From NCBI RefSeq assembly GCF_900489465.1, contig NZ_UEFQ01000024.1, positions 248,001-312,000 on the forward strand: a stretch of DNA of 64,000 nucleotides. Reading direction: 5' to 3'. The position numbers and the translations under genes were made by a program. Within the stretch, counting starts at the first letter, position 1, and every line of letters starts with the position of its first letter. The notes beneath the pieces were generated by a model, which was not told the origin of the DNA, searched no databases, and worked only from the letters and a program-made list of their open reading frames with translations. This DNA comes from Aequorivita sp. CIP111184. Its GTDB lineage: Bacteria > Bacteroidota > Bacteroidia > Flavobacteriales > Flavobacteriaceae. This document shows, piece after piece, positions 7,627 to 15,290 of the stretch.

Positions 7627-10600
7627 TTTGCTGTGTTTTTAAGTTTAACTTCGGCTCTCCAACTATACAATACCGGAACCACAAATAAGGTAATCAATGC
7701 TATTAGCATACCTCCAAAACTTGGAATTGCCATAGGAATCATAATATCGCTTCCACGCCCAGTGGATGTTAAAACCGGCAATAGTGCCAATATGGTTGTT
7801 GCGGTGGTCATCAAACAAGGACGAATACGTTTTTCTCCAGCTTCAACTACAGCGGCTCTTATTTCCTGTTTTGTTTCGGGTGTATTTCTATCAAAGGTTT
7901 GGGTCAGGTAAGTTGCCATTACAACCCCATCATCTGTTGCAATACCGAACAAAGCAATAAAACCAACCCAAACGGCAACACTTAAATTTATAGTGTGCAT
8001 TTGAAAGAGGTCTCGCAAATTTTCTCCAAAGAAATTAAAGTTTAAAAACCAACCCTGTCCATAGAACCAAATCATTATAAAACCACCTGCAAATGCTACG
8101 GCAATGCCCGTAAAAACCATTAAGGAGGTTGCTACAGAGCGGAATTGGAAATACAAAATCAAAAAGATAATCGCCAACGCTAAAGGCACAACAACTGATA
8201 AGGTTTTCTCTGCTCGTAATTGGTTTTCATACGTTCCCGTGAACTGATAGTTGATACCTTTAGGCACAATCAATTCTCCTGAATCGATTTTCCCTTGAAT
8301 AAGTGCTTGTGCATTTTCCACCACATCCACTTCAGCAAACCCATCAATTTTATCAAAAAGAACGTATCCAACTAGGAAAGTGTCCTCACTCTTTATTACT
8401 TGCGGCCCTTGCTCATATCTAATAGTAACAAGCTCACTTAGTGGAACCGGACTTCCATTTTCCACAGGAACATAAATGTCATTTAGATCATTTGGATTGG
8501 CACGCAACTCCCTTGGATAACGCACTCGGATACCATAACGCTCTCTTCCTTCTACGGTTTGTGTTAGTACCATCCCTCCCACGGACACCTGTATAACTTG
8601 CTGCACTTGTTCTACGGTAATTCCATATCGGGCAAGTCGGTCTCTATCTATATCCAATAATAGATATGGTTTACCTACAATACGATCAGCAAATACGGCT
8701 TCATTCTTGACACCTTCTGCTTGTTTTAATAATCCTTCCAACTTCAGTCCAAAGGCTTCAATTTCTTTTAAATCCTGCCCTTTTACCTTAATTCCCATTG
8801 GTGCTCGCATCCCTGTTTGCAACATCACTAATCGTGTTTCAATAGGTTGTAACTTAGGTGCTGAAGTAACTCCGGGAAGCTTTGTAACCCTAACAATCTC
8901 CTTCCAAATATCATCTGGGGATTTAATTTCTGGCCTCCAGTTTCTAAAGTATTCCCCATCATCATCTGGAATAAGTTGTGAATTAGTCACAGAGAAAGGG
9001 TTTTTAATTTTGGATGCTTCGTAATTAGAATTGTTATCCTCTATTTCGTTATTTGGATTTGTAACCAAACTTCCATCCTTGAGAACAAATAATCCATCTT
9101 TATTTACTTTAAAGCGCTGTCTTTTTCTTTTGTCGTTTAGTTTGTATTCTGATTTGTATTGAATTATGTTTTCATACATCGATAAAGGTGCTGGATCTAA
9201 TGCCGATTCTGTACGACCTGATTTACCAACGACTGTTTCAATCTCTGGAAGGCTTGCTACTGCCATATCCAGTTGCTGTAAAACACGTTTATTCTCTTCA
9301 ACTCCAGCGTGTGGCATTGATGTGGGCATCAACAGAAAGGAACCTTCATTAAGAGAAGGCATAAATTCTTTACCGGTATCGCGCATAATCAACACCCCTA
9401 AAATTATAATGACGGTAGGTACGGAAAGAAATAACAGCTTATTCCGCAATGCCCAATTTAAGATTCGCACATAATACTTTCTAAAAAGTGTAAACACTCC
9501 CAAAAGACCAAAACAGATAAGACCTACAAAAATAAAATTTATAAAAATGGTTCGATCTACTCCCAATGGTCTCCAGTACTCAGCCAATAAAAATATAATA
9601 GCAAAGGCAGACACAAATATGTTAATGATATTGGCACGTTTTGGGGTAATCTTTTCCTTTAACGAGAGGATACCAACTACACCAAATGCCACCAATATTA
9701 ATCCTAGGGGGTATCCAAAAACAACTGCCAAAATACCTAGAATGACCAATGCCCCATTTAACATATAACTAAAGGATGTCTTTATGTTACGCTTTTTAAA
9801 CAAATAAGCTGCAAACGGTGGAATTAAAAATAAGGCCACAATTAGGGAGGCGGTTAAAGCAGAAGTTTTGGTAAATGCCAATGGCCTAAACAATTTACCT
9901 TCAGCTCCAATCATTGTGAATACAGGAATGAAACTTATAATAGTGGTCATAACCGCCGTCAATATAGCTCCAGAGACTTCGGCAGTCGCATTATAAACGA
10001 CGGTGTTCATTGGCACGTTCTCATCGTTTTCATCAATATGCCGCAGTATATTTTCCGTGAGAATAACACCCACATCAACCATAGTACCAATAGCAATTGC
10101 AATACCAGATAGTGCAACAATATTGGCATCTACATTAAACAGTTTCATCGAAATGAAAACCATTAATACCGCTACTGGCAAGAGACCAGATATTAATATT
10201 GAAGCTCTTAAATTGAATACCATTATGACTATTACGAAAATGGTAATTAAGATTTCTAATGATAGTGCCTCGTTTAGTGTCCCCAATGTTTCTTGAATAA
10301 GTTCTGTTCTGTCATAAAAGGGTACAACTGTAAGCTGCGACGTTCTACCATCACTCAATGTTTTAGAGGGTAAACCTGAACTTAATTCATTAATTTTTTC
10401 TTTTACGTTATTGATGACTTCCATAGGGTTTGCCCCATAACGTGCCACCACAACACCACCAACAACTTCTGCTCCTTCCTTATCCAAAAGTCCCCTCCTA
10501 GTGGCAGGTCCGTGAGAAACTTTTGCAATGTCCTTTAAGCGTATTGAGGTGAAATTTTCTGAGGTAACCACAGCATTTTCTAGATCAGCAATGGATTTGA

Positions 10601-11363
10601 CGTATCCTAAGCCACGTATAAGATATTCTGCTTGATTTATTTCTAGGGTTTGCGCCCCAACATCTTTATTACTTTGTTTAACTGCTTTAACAACTTCGTT
10701 TAAACCAATCTTATACTGTTTCATCAACTCTGGGTTGACATCTACTTGGTATTCCAAAACATAGCCACCAATAGAAGCTACTTCAGAAACTCCGCTTGCC
10801 GAAGACAACGCGTATTTCACGTAGAAATCTTGAATACTTCGCAATTCCTGTAAATCCCATCCACCAGTTACATTTCCGTCTTTATCACGACCTTCAAGGG
10901 TGTACCAATAAATTTGCCCCAGACCAGTTGCATCTGGCCCTAATGCTGGATTCACTCCTTCAGGTAGGAGTCCAGCTGGTAAGGAATTTAACTTCTCTAG
11001 TATTCGACTTCGGCTCCAGTAAAATTCAATATCTTCTTCAAAAATGATGTAGATACTAGAAAAGCCAAACATAGAAGAACTACGTATGGTCTTGACTCCC
11101 GGGATCCCAAGAAGCGAAGTGGTTAAAGGATAAGTAATTTGGTCCTCAATATCTTGTGGGGAACGACCATCCCATTTTGTAAATACAATTTGTTGATTTT
11201 CGCCTATATCAGGGATGGCATCAACGGCTACAGGGTTACGTGGAAGCGAGCCAGTATTCCATTCAAACGGGGCATTTATAACACCCCAACCCACAAATAA
11301 AACAAGTAGTAAAACGGCTACAAGTTTATTCTCTATGAGAAATTTTATGCTTTTATTTAGCAT
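7623..11363 (-). CDS. cusA: CusA-type heavy-metal RND efflux pump
   Basis: A 1246-residue inner-membrane RND transporter of the heavy-metal (HME) branch. The helix IV region AIGTMVDVGVILTEN resembles the CusA-type signature, which favours Cu(I)/Ag(I) over Zn(II); GIATDDGVVMATYL near the C terminus is also characteristic. It is about 200 residues longer than E. coli CusA. The extra length comes from an additional group of membrane helices in the middle (about residues 530-640) and a longer periplasmic loop (about residues 760-830). It uses the proton gradient to expel metal through the TolC partner encoded next to it. No membrane-fusion protein (CusB) is encoded next to it or elsewhere in this window. 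Confidence 0.9.
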   Translation of the reverse strand: MLNKSIKFLIENKLVAVLLLVLFVGWGVINAPFEWNTGSLPRNPVAVDAIPDIGENQQIVFTKWDGRSPQDIEDQITYPLTTSLLGIPGVKTIRSSSMFGFSSIYIIFEEDIEFYWSRSRILEKLNSLPAGLLPEGVNPALGPDATGLGQIYWYTLEGRDKDGNVTGGWDLQELRSIQDFYVKYALSSASGVSEVASIGGYVLEYQVDVNPELMKQYKIGLNEVVKAVKQSNKDVGAQTLEINQAEYLIRGLGYVKSIADLENAVVTSENFTSIRLKDIAKVSHGPATRRGLLDKEGAEVVGGVVVARYGANPMEVINNVKEKINELSSGLPSKTLSDGRTSQLTVVPFYDRTELIQETLGTLNEALSLEILITIFVIVIMVFNLRASILISGLLPVAVLMVFISMKLFNVDANIVALSGIAIAIGTMVDVGVILTENILRHIDENDENVPMNTVVYNATAEVSGAILTAVMTTIISFIPVFTMIGAEGKLFRPLAFTKTSALTASLIVALFLIPPFAAYLFKKRNIKTSFSYMLNGALVILGILAVVFGYPLGLILVAFGVVGILSLKEKITPKRANIINIFVSAFAIIFLLAEYWRPLGVDRTIFINFIFVGLICFGLLGVFTLFRKYYVRILNWALRNKLLFLSVPTVIIILGVLIMRDTGKEFMPSLNEGSFLLMPTSMPHAGVEENKRVLQQLDMAVASLPEIETVVGKSGRTESALDPAPLSMYENIIQYKSEYKLNDKRKRQRFKVNKDGLFVLKDGSLVTNPNNEIEDNNSNYEASKIKNPFSVTNSQLIPDDDGEYFRNWRPEIKSPDDIWKEIVRVTKLPGVTSAPKLQPIETRLVMLQTGMRAPMGIKVKGQDLKEIEAFGLKLEGLLKQAEGVKNEAVFADRIVGKPYLLLDIDRDRLARYGITVEQVQQVIQVSVGGMVLTQTVEGRERYGIRVRYPRELRANPNDLNDIYVPVENGSPVPLSELVTIRYEQGPQVIKSEDTFLVGYVLFDKIDGFAEVDVVENAQALIQGKIDSGELIVPKGINYQFTGTYENQLRAEKTLSVVVPLALAIIFLILYFQFRSVATSLMVFTGIAVAFAGGFIMIWFYGQGWFLNFNFFGENLRDLFQMHTINLSVAVWVGFIALFGIATDDGVVMATYLTQTFDRNTPETKQEIRAAVVEAGEKRIRPCLMTTATTILALLPVLTSTGRGSDIMIPMAIPSFGGMLIALITLFVVPVLYSWRAEVKLKNTAK

Positions 11364-11400
11364 TGGTATTGATTTTTAAACAGTTATACTTGGTGTAACA

Positions 11401-11417
11401 TTCTGATGCAATCAGAA
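11401..11417. promoter_or_regulatory. Operator-like palindrome upstream of cusA
   Basis: TTCTGAT (11401-11407) and ATCAGAA (11411-11417) are perfect inverted arms around GCA, about 38 bases upstream of the cusA start. A further inverted repeat, AATGGT/ACCATT, lies at 11444-11459. Position and symmetry fit a regulator-binding site for the leftward copper operon; no binding protein is shown by the sequence. Confidence 0.4.
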
Positions 11418-11468
11418 AATTAAACACAACGAAATGACCCCAGAATGGTGATAACCATTGGGATAATC

Positions 11469-11488
11469 TTTCCGATAGTTATCGGAAA
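11469..11488. repeat. Perfect 20-bp palindrome between HYC gene and cusA
   Basis: Arms TTTCCGATA (11469-11477) and TATCGGAAA (11480-11488) flank GT. It lies 10 bases beyond the stop codon of the HYC_CC_PP gene and about 105 bases upstream of cusA. It lacks a T-tract, so it is not a classical terminator; it may be a dispersed palindromic repeat or a processing/termination hairpin. Confidence 0.5.
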
Positions 11489-11498
11489 CTGTTTAAAA

Positions 11499-11915
11499 TC
11501 AAATTAAATAAGTCTCGTGTAGCTTTTGTATATCCCGTATGAGAAAGGGAGCTGCATAATCTCTAAAAGGAACGATGTTCGTATCCAGAACATCAAAGAG
11601 ATTAATATAAGAATGGAAAAAAGTTGCAACAAAGACTTGTTGCTCAAAATTTAATGTGTTAAAAGATATTTTTAAGTCATCTTGACCTTCAATAACTGCT
11701 TGCGTTTCTGAACAGCATGAATCATCCTGAACTTTACTTTTACAATCATTTTCAGATTGTTGTTGCTCCATTCCGCAGGTCTCAACGTGTCCAAATAAAG
11801 AAGAATCAACTAAAATATCGCCACAATAATGACTAGCAACAGTAAAAGACACAGTTGATAGCAGCACTATAAGTGCCATACTAAAAGATAATATTTTATG
11901 GAGAACCTCTTTCAT
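11499..11915 (-). CDS. HYC_CC_PP family small exported protein
   Basis: A 138-residue protein with an N-terminal hydrophobic segment (residues about 8-27) and the family landmarks: HYC at residues 29-31, a second Cys in GMEQQQSENDC, CC in DDSCCSE near residue 69, and a conserved C-terminal part ending YAAPFLIRDI, where the family usually has a PP pair. The name of the family comes from these motifs; the function is not established. Its Cys/His content and position next to cusA suggest a metal-related role. It is first in the leftward operon and faces a paralog at 12186-12608. Confidence 0.8.
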   Translation of the reverse strand: MKEVLHKILSFSMALIVLLSTVSFTVASHYCGDILVDSSLFGHVETCGMEQQQSENDCKSKVQDDSCCSETQAVIEGQDDLKISFNTLNFEQQVFVATFFHSYINLFDVLDTNIVPFRDYAAPFLIRDIQKLHETYLI

Positions 11916-12032
11916 TAATACTACAAATGTATATAAAAAAAATATACCAGCGTACGTTTAACACTTTTTTCGGATTTAAGGACATAAGTATTCCGTCGTG
12001 AGGCTTCTATAGGTTTGTCAAGAAAAAGTATA

Positions 12033-12075
12033 TGACGAAGGTCATATACTAGTCGAAACTTTAAAATTATCTTAG
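12033..12075 (+). promoter_or_regulatory. FNR-type palindrome with -7-like box in the divergent region
   Basis: TGAC-GAAG-GTCA (12033-12044) lies inside a longer palindrome with 10-bp arms (12027-12036 and 12041-12050). A TATCTTAG box, close to the Bacteroidota TAnnTTTG, follows at 12068-12075, giving the same 43-base arrangement as the modules upstream of hemN, ccoS and others. The next gene starts 110 bases further on, a longer leader than for the other modules, so the promoter assignment is weaker. Confidence 0.5.
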
Positions 12076-12185
12076 CAGACACTAATTTTATAAACTAACC
12101 GCAAACTATTGAAAATTAATTAATTGAAAAATCATACGAAATTTAAAAAAGCTGAATATTAAATAAAATACCATATCTTTAAAAC

Positions 12186-12608
12186 GTGAAACCTTTATTT
12201 ACTAGAATATTATCCTTCTTTTTAGCAGTTTTCATACTGTTCTCTACCTCTTCTTTCTCGGTAGATATGCACTTTTGTTGTAATGAATTGGTGGATATGG
12301 CTTTTTTTGGTAAAGCAGAATCTTGTAAGGGCATTGTTAATATAAAAGATAATACCTCCAAGCAATGCAATTCAATGCAAGAAAAAGAATGCTGTGATAA
12401 TCAGACTTTGTTGAAGCAAGGAGATGATACCTTCAAAAAATCAAATACCATATTAGAAAACGAGACTCTCGTTTTCATCAATACTTTCTTTTATACCTAT
12501 ATCAATCTCTTTGAGGGACTAGATAGAAATGTAATTTCTTTTCAGACCTATAGGCCGCCTCTCCTATCTTTAGATATAATTATTCTCAACGAGACCTTCT
12601 TAATTTAA
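12186..12608 (+). CDS. HYC_CC_PP family small exported protein, divergent paralog
   Basis: A 140-residue paralog of the protein at 11499-11915. I use the GTG start at 12186, since the signal peptide (MKPLFTRILSFFLAVFILF) begins there and no in-frame ATG lies nearby upstream. Motifs are HFCC (in place of HYC), a KQCNSMQEKECCDN cysteine group, and YRPPLL near the C terminus, the PP of the family name. Divergent arrangement of the two paralogs around a shared 270-base intergenic region suggests they mark the two arms of the copper island. Function unknown; metal binding is inferred from Cys/His content. Confidence 0.8.
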   Translation: MKPLFTRILSFFLAVFILFSTSSFSVDMHFCCNELVDMAFFGKAESCKGIVNIKDNTSKQCNSMQEKECCDNQTLLKQGDDTFKKSNTILENETLVFINTFFYTYINLFEGLDRNVISFQTYRPPLLSLDIIILNETFLI

Positions 12609-12765
12609 AATTCTACATCGCAGGTTAAATTTAATCTGTACCACCTCTATAGCCAAAGTATCACTTCTGGCTAACATTTGTTGTACCCTATTCTCAACAA
12701 ACCTCCATCACAAACCCGGACATTAAACCATTGGCTTAAAACCCAATGACAACACATTCATTACT

Positions 12766-13347
12766 ATGAGCAAATCAATAGAATTTTGGATTAAAAATAT
12801 GGTCTGTAATCGTTGCCTTAAAGTTATTGAACAGGAATTACAGGAACTTGGAGTGACCGTACTTTCGTTGGAGTTGGGAAGACTATTGGTAGAAGCACCA
12901 GAAAAAACCAACAATGAAATCCTCGATGCAGTAACAATTGTACTACACGCTAATGATTTCGAAATCGTGCAGAATGAAGAAGAAATGCTCACAGAAAGAA
13001 TCAAGATTATTCTAATTGAACAATTACAAGAGTTACCACTACACATTAAGGTAAAAATATCTGAACTATTGGCATCAAGTCTTCATAAGGATTACAAGGC
13101 ATTAAGCAAATTATTTTCTGCCAATGAAAAGACAACCATCGAAAAATACTTTATCAAACTTAAGATAGAGAAAGTCAAAGAGCTCATTCAGCTTAAACAA
13201 CATTCATTTTCAGATATAGGATACTTATTGGACTACAGCAGTGTCAACCATTTGTCCAGACAGTTTAAAGAAATAATTGGAGTGAGTATGACCGATTATA
13301 AAAATACGGAAAATTGGAAACGGAATTTTTATGATGAAATTATATAG
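12766..13347 (+). CDS. AraC-type regulator with N-terminal HMA-like domain
   Basis: A 193-residue protein. Residues 1-70 resemble a heavy-metal-associated (HMA) ferredoxin-like domain with MVCNRC (Cys14, Cys17) in the metal-loop position and the expected alternation of strand and helix. Residues about 100-185 form an AraC-type helix-turn-helix: YFIKLKIEKVKELIQLKQHSFSDIGYLLDYSSVNHLSRQFKEIIGVSMTDY is split across two helical motifs with the usual hydrophobic spacing. The arrangement suggests a copper sensor that controls the surrounding genes directly. The domain link is read from the sequence; the sensing role is inference. Confidence 0.8.
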   Translation: MSKSIEFWIKNMVCNRCLKVIEQELQELGVTVLSLELGRLLVEAPEKTNNEILDAVTIVLHANDFEIVQNEEEMLTERIKIILIEQLQELPLHIKVKISELLASSLHKDYKALSKLFSANEKTTIEKYFIKLKIEKVKELIQLKQHSFSDIGYLLDYSSVNHLSRQFKEIIGVSMTDYKNTENWKRNFYDEII

Positions 13348-13422
13348 ATAACAACGAAAGTTATGCAGACAATAAAAATTCAAAATAAATAATTTTAACT
13401 AATAAATTTAAAACAAACAACT

Positions 13423-13923
13423 ATGAAAACACTAGCAATTATTTTATCGACAATTGGACTTTTAAGCTTAAACAGTTGCAAACAAGAAACAGACCCTCAA
13501 TCATTAATGGATAATCCTGAAACTCGTTCGGAGGTTTTTAATACCATTACCCAAAATGACGATTATATGGCCGAGTTTATGGAAAGTATGCCGGACAACC
13601 AACACACAATGCAAATGATGCAGGGCAATAAAAAAATGATGGGCTCTATGATGAAGGGAGAAGGAATGCAAATGATGATGAAAGACAGTACAATGATGCG
13701 CTCAATGATGAACGGAATGATGAATGACGGAAAAATGATGGGAACTATGATGAAAATGATGCACCAAAAAGGCATGATGAGCGAAGATTGCATGAAGTCT
13801 TGCAAGAAGATGATGGCTGAAAAAGGTATGGACCTGCCTGCCGGCAAGACAGGTATGCAAGGAATGAATATGAGCGACAATATGAATAGCCCAACCAAAG
13901 ACGATCATACCGAGCATCATTAA
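13423..13923 (+). CDS. Met-rich lipoprotein related to the tandem pair
   Basis: A 166-residue protein with signal peptide and lipobox-like LNSC (Cys about residue 19). The region DNPETRSEVFNTITQNDDYMAEFM matches the N-terminal pattern of the two Met-rich lipoproteins at 917-2252. The rest is dense in Met (for example MMKGEGMQMMMKDSTMMRSMM), has a CMKSCKKMM pair of cysteines, and ends in HTEHH. These are expected Cu(I)/Cu(II) ligands, so a periplasmic copper-binding role is likely. A GC-rich element encoding LPAGKTG is inserted near the C terminus. It heads a run of small metal-related genes. Confidence 0.8.
   Translation: MKTLAIILSTIGLLSLNSCKQETDPQSLMDNPETRSEVFNTITQNDDYMAEFMESMPDNQHTMQMMQGNKKMMGSMMKGEGMQMMMKDSTMMRSMMNGMMNDGKMMGTMMKMMHQKGMMSEDCMKSCKKMMAEKGMDLPAGKTGMQGMNMSDNMNSPTKDDHTEHH
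13833..13853. repeat. GC-rich palindromic insert encoding LPAGKTG
   Basis: CCTGCC and TGCCGGCA segments followed by AGACAGG form an imperfect palindrome within the Met-rich lipoprotein gene. It is in frame and encodes LPAGKTG between KKMMAEKGMD and MQGMNM. It matches the elements at 5139-5158 and 25584-25604 in core and in coding frame. Confidence 0.65.
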
Positions 13924-13950
13924 TTTATGACAACTTAAAAAACTAAAATT

Positions 13951-14190
13951 ATGAAAAATCACTGGTTATGGATGGTTCTGGGTTGTGGATTACCACTCCT
14001 ATTTATATTCCTTGCCCCTTCATTGGGTATTGGAGGTGGCACGGCACTGTTTACTTTTTTCATAGTGATGTTTGCCTTTCACTTAATGATGCCAATGAAA
14101 CACGGCGGCCATACCCACGGGTTGTCTGATGAAAATATGAACAGAAAAAGAAAAGAGGATGACCCAGAACACAAAGACCATCATCATTAA
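13951..14190 (+). CDS. Small membrane protein with His-rich tail
   Basis: A 79-residue protein with two membrane helices (residues about 5-25 and 29-47), followed by MMPMKHGGHTHGL and a charged tail ending in HKDHHH. It resembles the DUF2933-type small membrane proteins found in metal-resistance loci, but I assign this only tentatively. His and Met residues after the second helix suggest metal binding. It lies between a Met-rich lipoprotein and an HMA protein with short spacing, as part of an operon. Confidence 0.65.
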   Translation: MKNHWLWMVLGCGLPLLFIFLAPSLGIGGGTALFTFFIVMFAFHLMMPMKHGGHTHGLSDENMNRKRKEDDPEHKDHHH

Positions 14191-14200
14191 AAACAAAACA

Positions 14201-14419
14201 ATGAAACAAAAATTTCAAATAAACGGAATCGGTTGTGGCGGTTGTGTCGCTAGGGTCAAAAAGACTTTAGAAGAACACCCCAGCATTGAGAAAGTCGAGA
14301 TTTTCCTGGCGCCAAAAGGTGCTACACTTATCACAATGAAAGAAGTTCTTTCAGTAGCTGAGCTACAAAAACAGCTCAGTGACCTTGACGGATATACAAT
14401 AACTGAAACAAATCAATAA
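14201..14419 (+). CDS. HMA-domain heavy-metal chaperone
   Basis: A 72-residue single HMA domain. The start at 14201 (MKQKFQINGIGCGGC) is chosen over an upstream in-frame ATG that overlaps the preceding gene and adds 14 unrelated residues. The metal loop is GIGCGGCVARV, and the fold pattern (strand, helix KKTLEEHP, strand KVEIFLAP) matches copper chaperones and the N-terminal domains of copper ATPases. Likely role: binding and transfer of Cu(I) in the cytoplasm. A second chaperone lies at 18019-18273. Confidence 0.85.
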   Translation: MKQKFQINGIGCGGCVARVKKTLEEHPSIEKVEIFLAPKGATLITMKEVLSVAELQKQLSDLDGYTITETNQ

Positions 14420-14438
14420 CAATTTAAAACTAAAAATT

Positions 14439-14675
14439 ATGCACTATTACGACGGAAGTTTTTGGGGAATGCACCTAATATGGTGGATTATATGGGTCAT
14501 ATTAATCGCTTGGATATTCTTTATCCCAGCAGACATCCCTTATCAAAAATCAAAGAAAGAAAGCCCACTGGATATTTTGAAAATGCGTTTTGCCAAGGGC
14601 GAAATATCCAAGGAAGAATTTGAAGTGTCAAAAAAGATTTTGACTTCAGGCAGTACTAAAAACATTAATTCTTAA
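14439..14675 (+). CDS. SHOCT-domain membrane protein, paralog A
   Basis: A 78-residue protein: a Trp-rich membrane helix (residues about 8-30, MHLIWWIIWVILIAWIFFI) followed by a SHOCT-like motif, SPLDILKMRFAKGEISKEEFE. The gene 11 bases downstream encodes a close paralog, indicating tandem duplication. The single copy at 647-838 shares the RFAKGEISKEE core. Role unknown; probably a membrane-anchored small oligomerising protein associated with the copper genes. Confidence 0.8.
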   Translation: MHYYDGSFWGMHLIWWIIWVILIAWIFFIPADIPYQKSKKESPLDILKMRFAKGEISKEEFEVSKKILTSGSTKNINS

Positions 14676-14686
14676 AAACTAATATT

Positions 14687-14893
14687 ATGGATCACTACGG
14701 TGGTATGCATTTTACATGGTGGATTGTCTGGTTCATTTTCTTGGCCTGGATATTTTTCATTCCCACAGACATACCTTATCAAAAAATAAAGAAGGAAAGC
14801 CCATTGGATATTTTAAAAAAGCGATTTGTGCAAGGCAAAATATCCAAGGAAGAATTTGAAGAATCAAAAACGATTTTAAAATCAGAAAACTAA
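14687..14893 (+). CDS. SHOCT-domain membrane protein, paralog B
   Basis: A 68-residue tandem paralog of the preceding gene, with the same order of elements: short N-terminal region with His, membrane helix (MHFTWWIVWFIFLAWIFFI), PTDIPYQKIKKESPLDILKKRF and the SHOCT-like KISKEEFEESK. It differs mainly by a shorter C-terminal tail. Probably cotranscribed with its neighbours; function unknown. Confidence 0.8.
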   Translation: MDHYGGMHFTWWIVWFIFLAWIFFIPTDIPYQKIKKESPLDILKKRFVQGKISKEEFEESKTILKSEN

Positions 14894-14910
14894 CTCAAAA
14901 ACATAAAACT

Positions 14911-15189
14911 ATGTATCGATTAAACATAAAAAAACTCGGTTTTGCCTTCGGGCTAACAGGTGCTATAATTTATTTAGGCTGTATGATAGTAATGGCAACA
15001 GCAGGACAGGAAGGGACAATCATCTTTTTCAACAGCCTATTGCACGGCCTAGACACTTCAAATCTCATCAGAATGGACGTTCACTTATTGGAAGCCTTCT
15101 TTGGTATCGTTCAAACCTTCATTCTGGGCTGGTTGATTGGTGCTTGCATTGCAGCTTTTTACAATGCTCAAATAAAGGTTGAAAAATAG
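14911..15189 (+). CDS. DUF5676 family membrane protein
   Basis: A 92-residue protein with two or three membrane segments (residues about 10-30, 60-85). The pattern KKLGFAFGLTGAIIYLGCMI followed by HLLEAFFGIVQTFILGWLIGACIAAFYN matches the DUF5676 family, which is found near heavy-metal resistance genes in many bacteria. It ends the group of small genes that starts with the Met-rich lipoprotein. No enzymatic motif is seen. Confidence 0.75.
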   Translation: MYRLNIKKLGFAFGLTGAIIYLGCMIVMATAGQEGTIIFFNSLLHGLDTSNLIRMDVHLLEAFFGIVQTFILGWLIGACIAAFYNAQIKVEK

Positions 15190-15290
15190 AGGTGCTTTTT
15201 AGCATTTATGCAGTATGCCTGGTTCATATAGGCGCTAATTATTATTGCTCTTTGGACAGGTCTATACGTGTCCGATAAAGGTATATAAAA

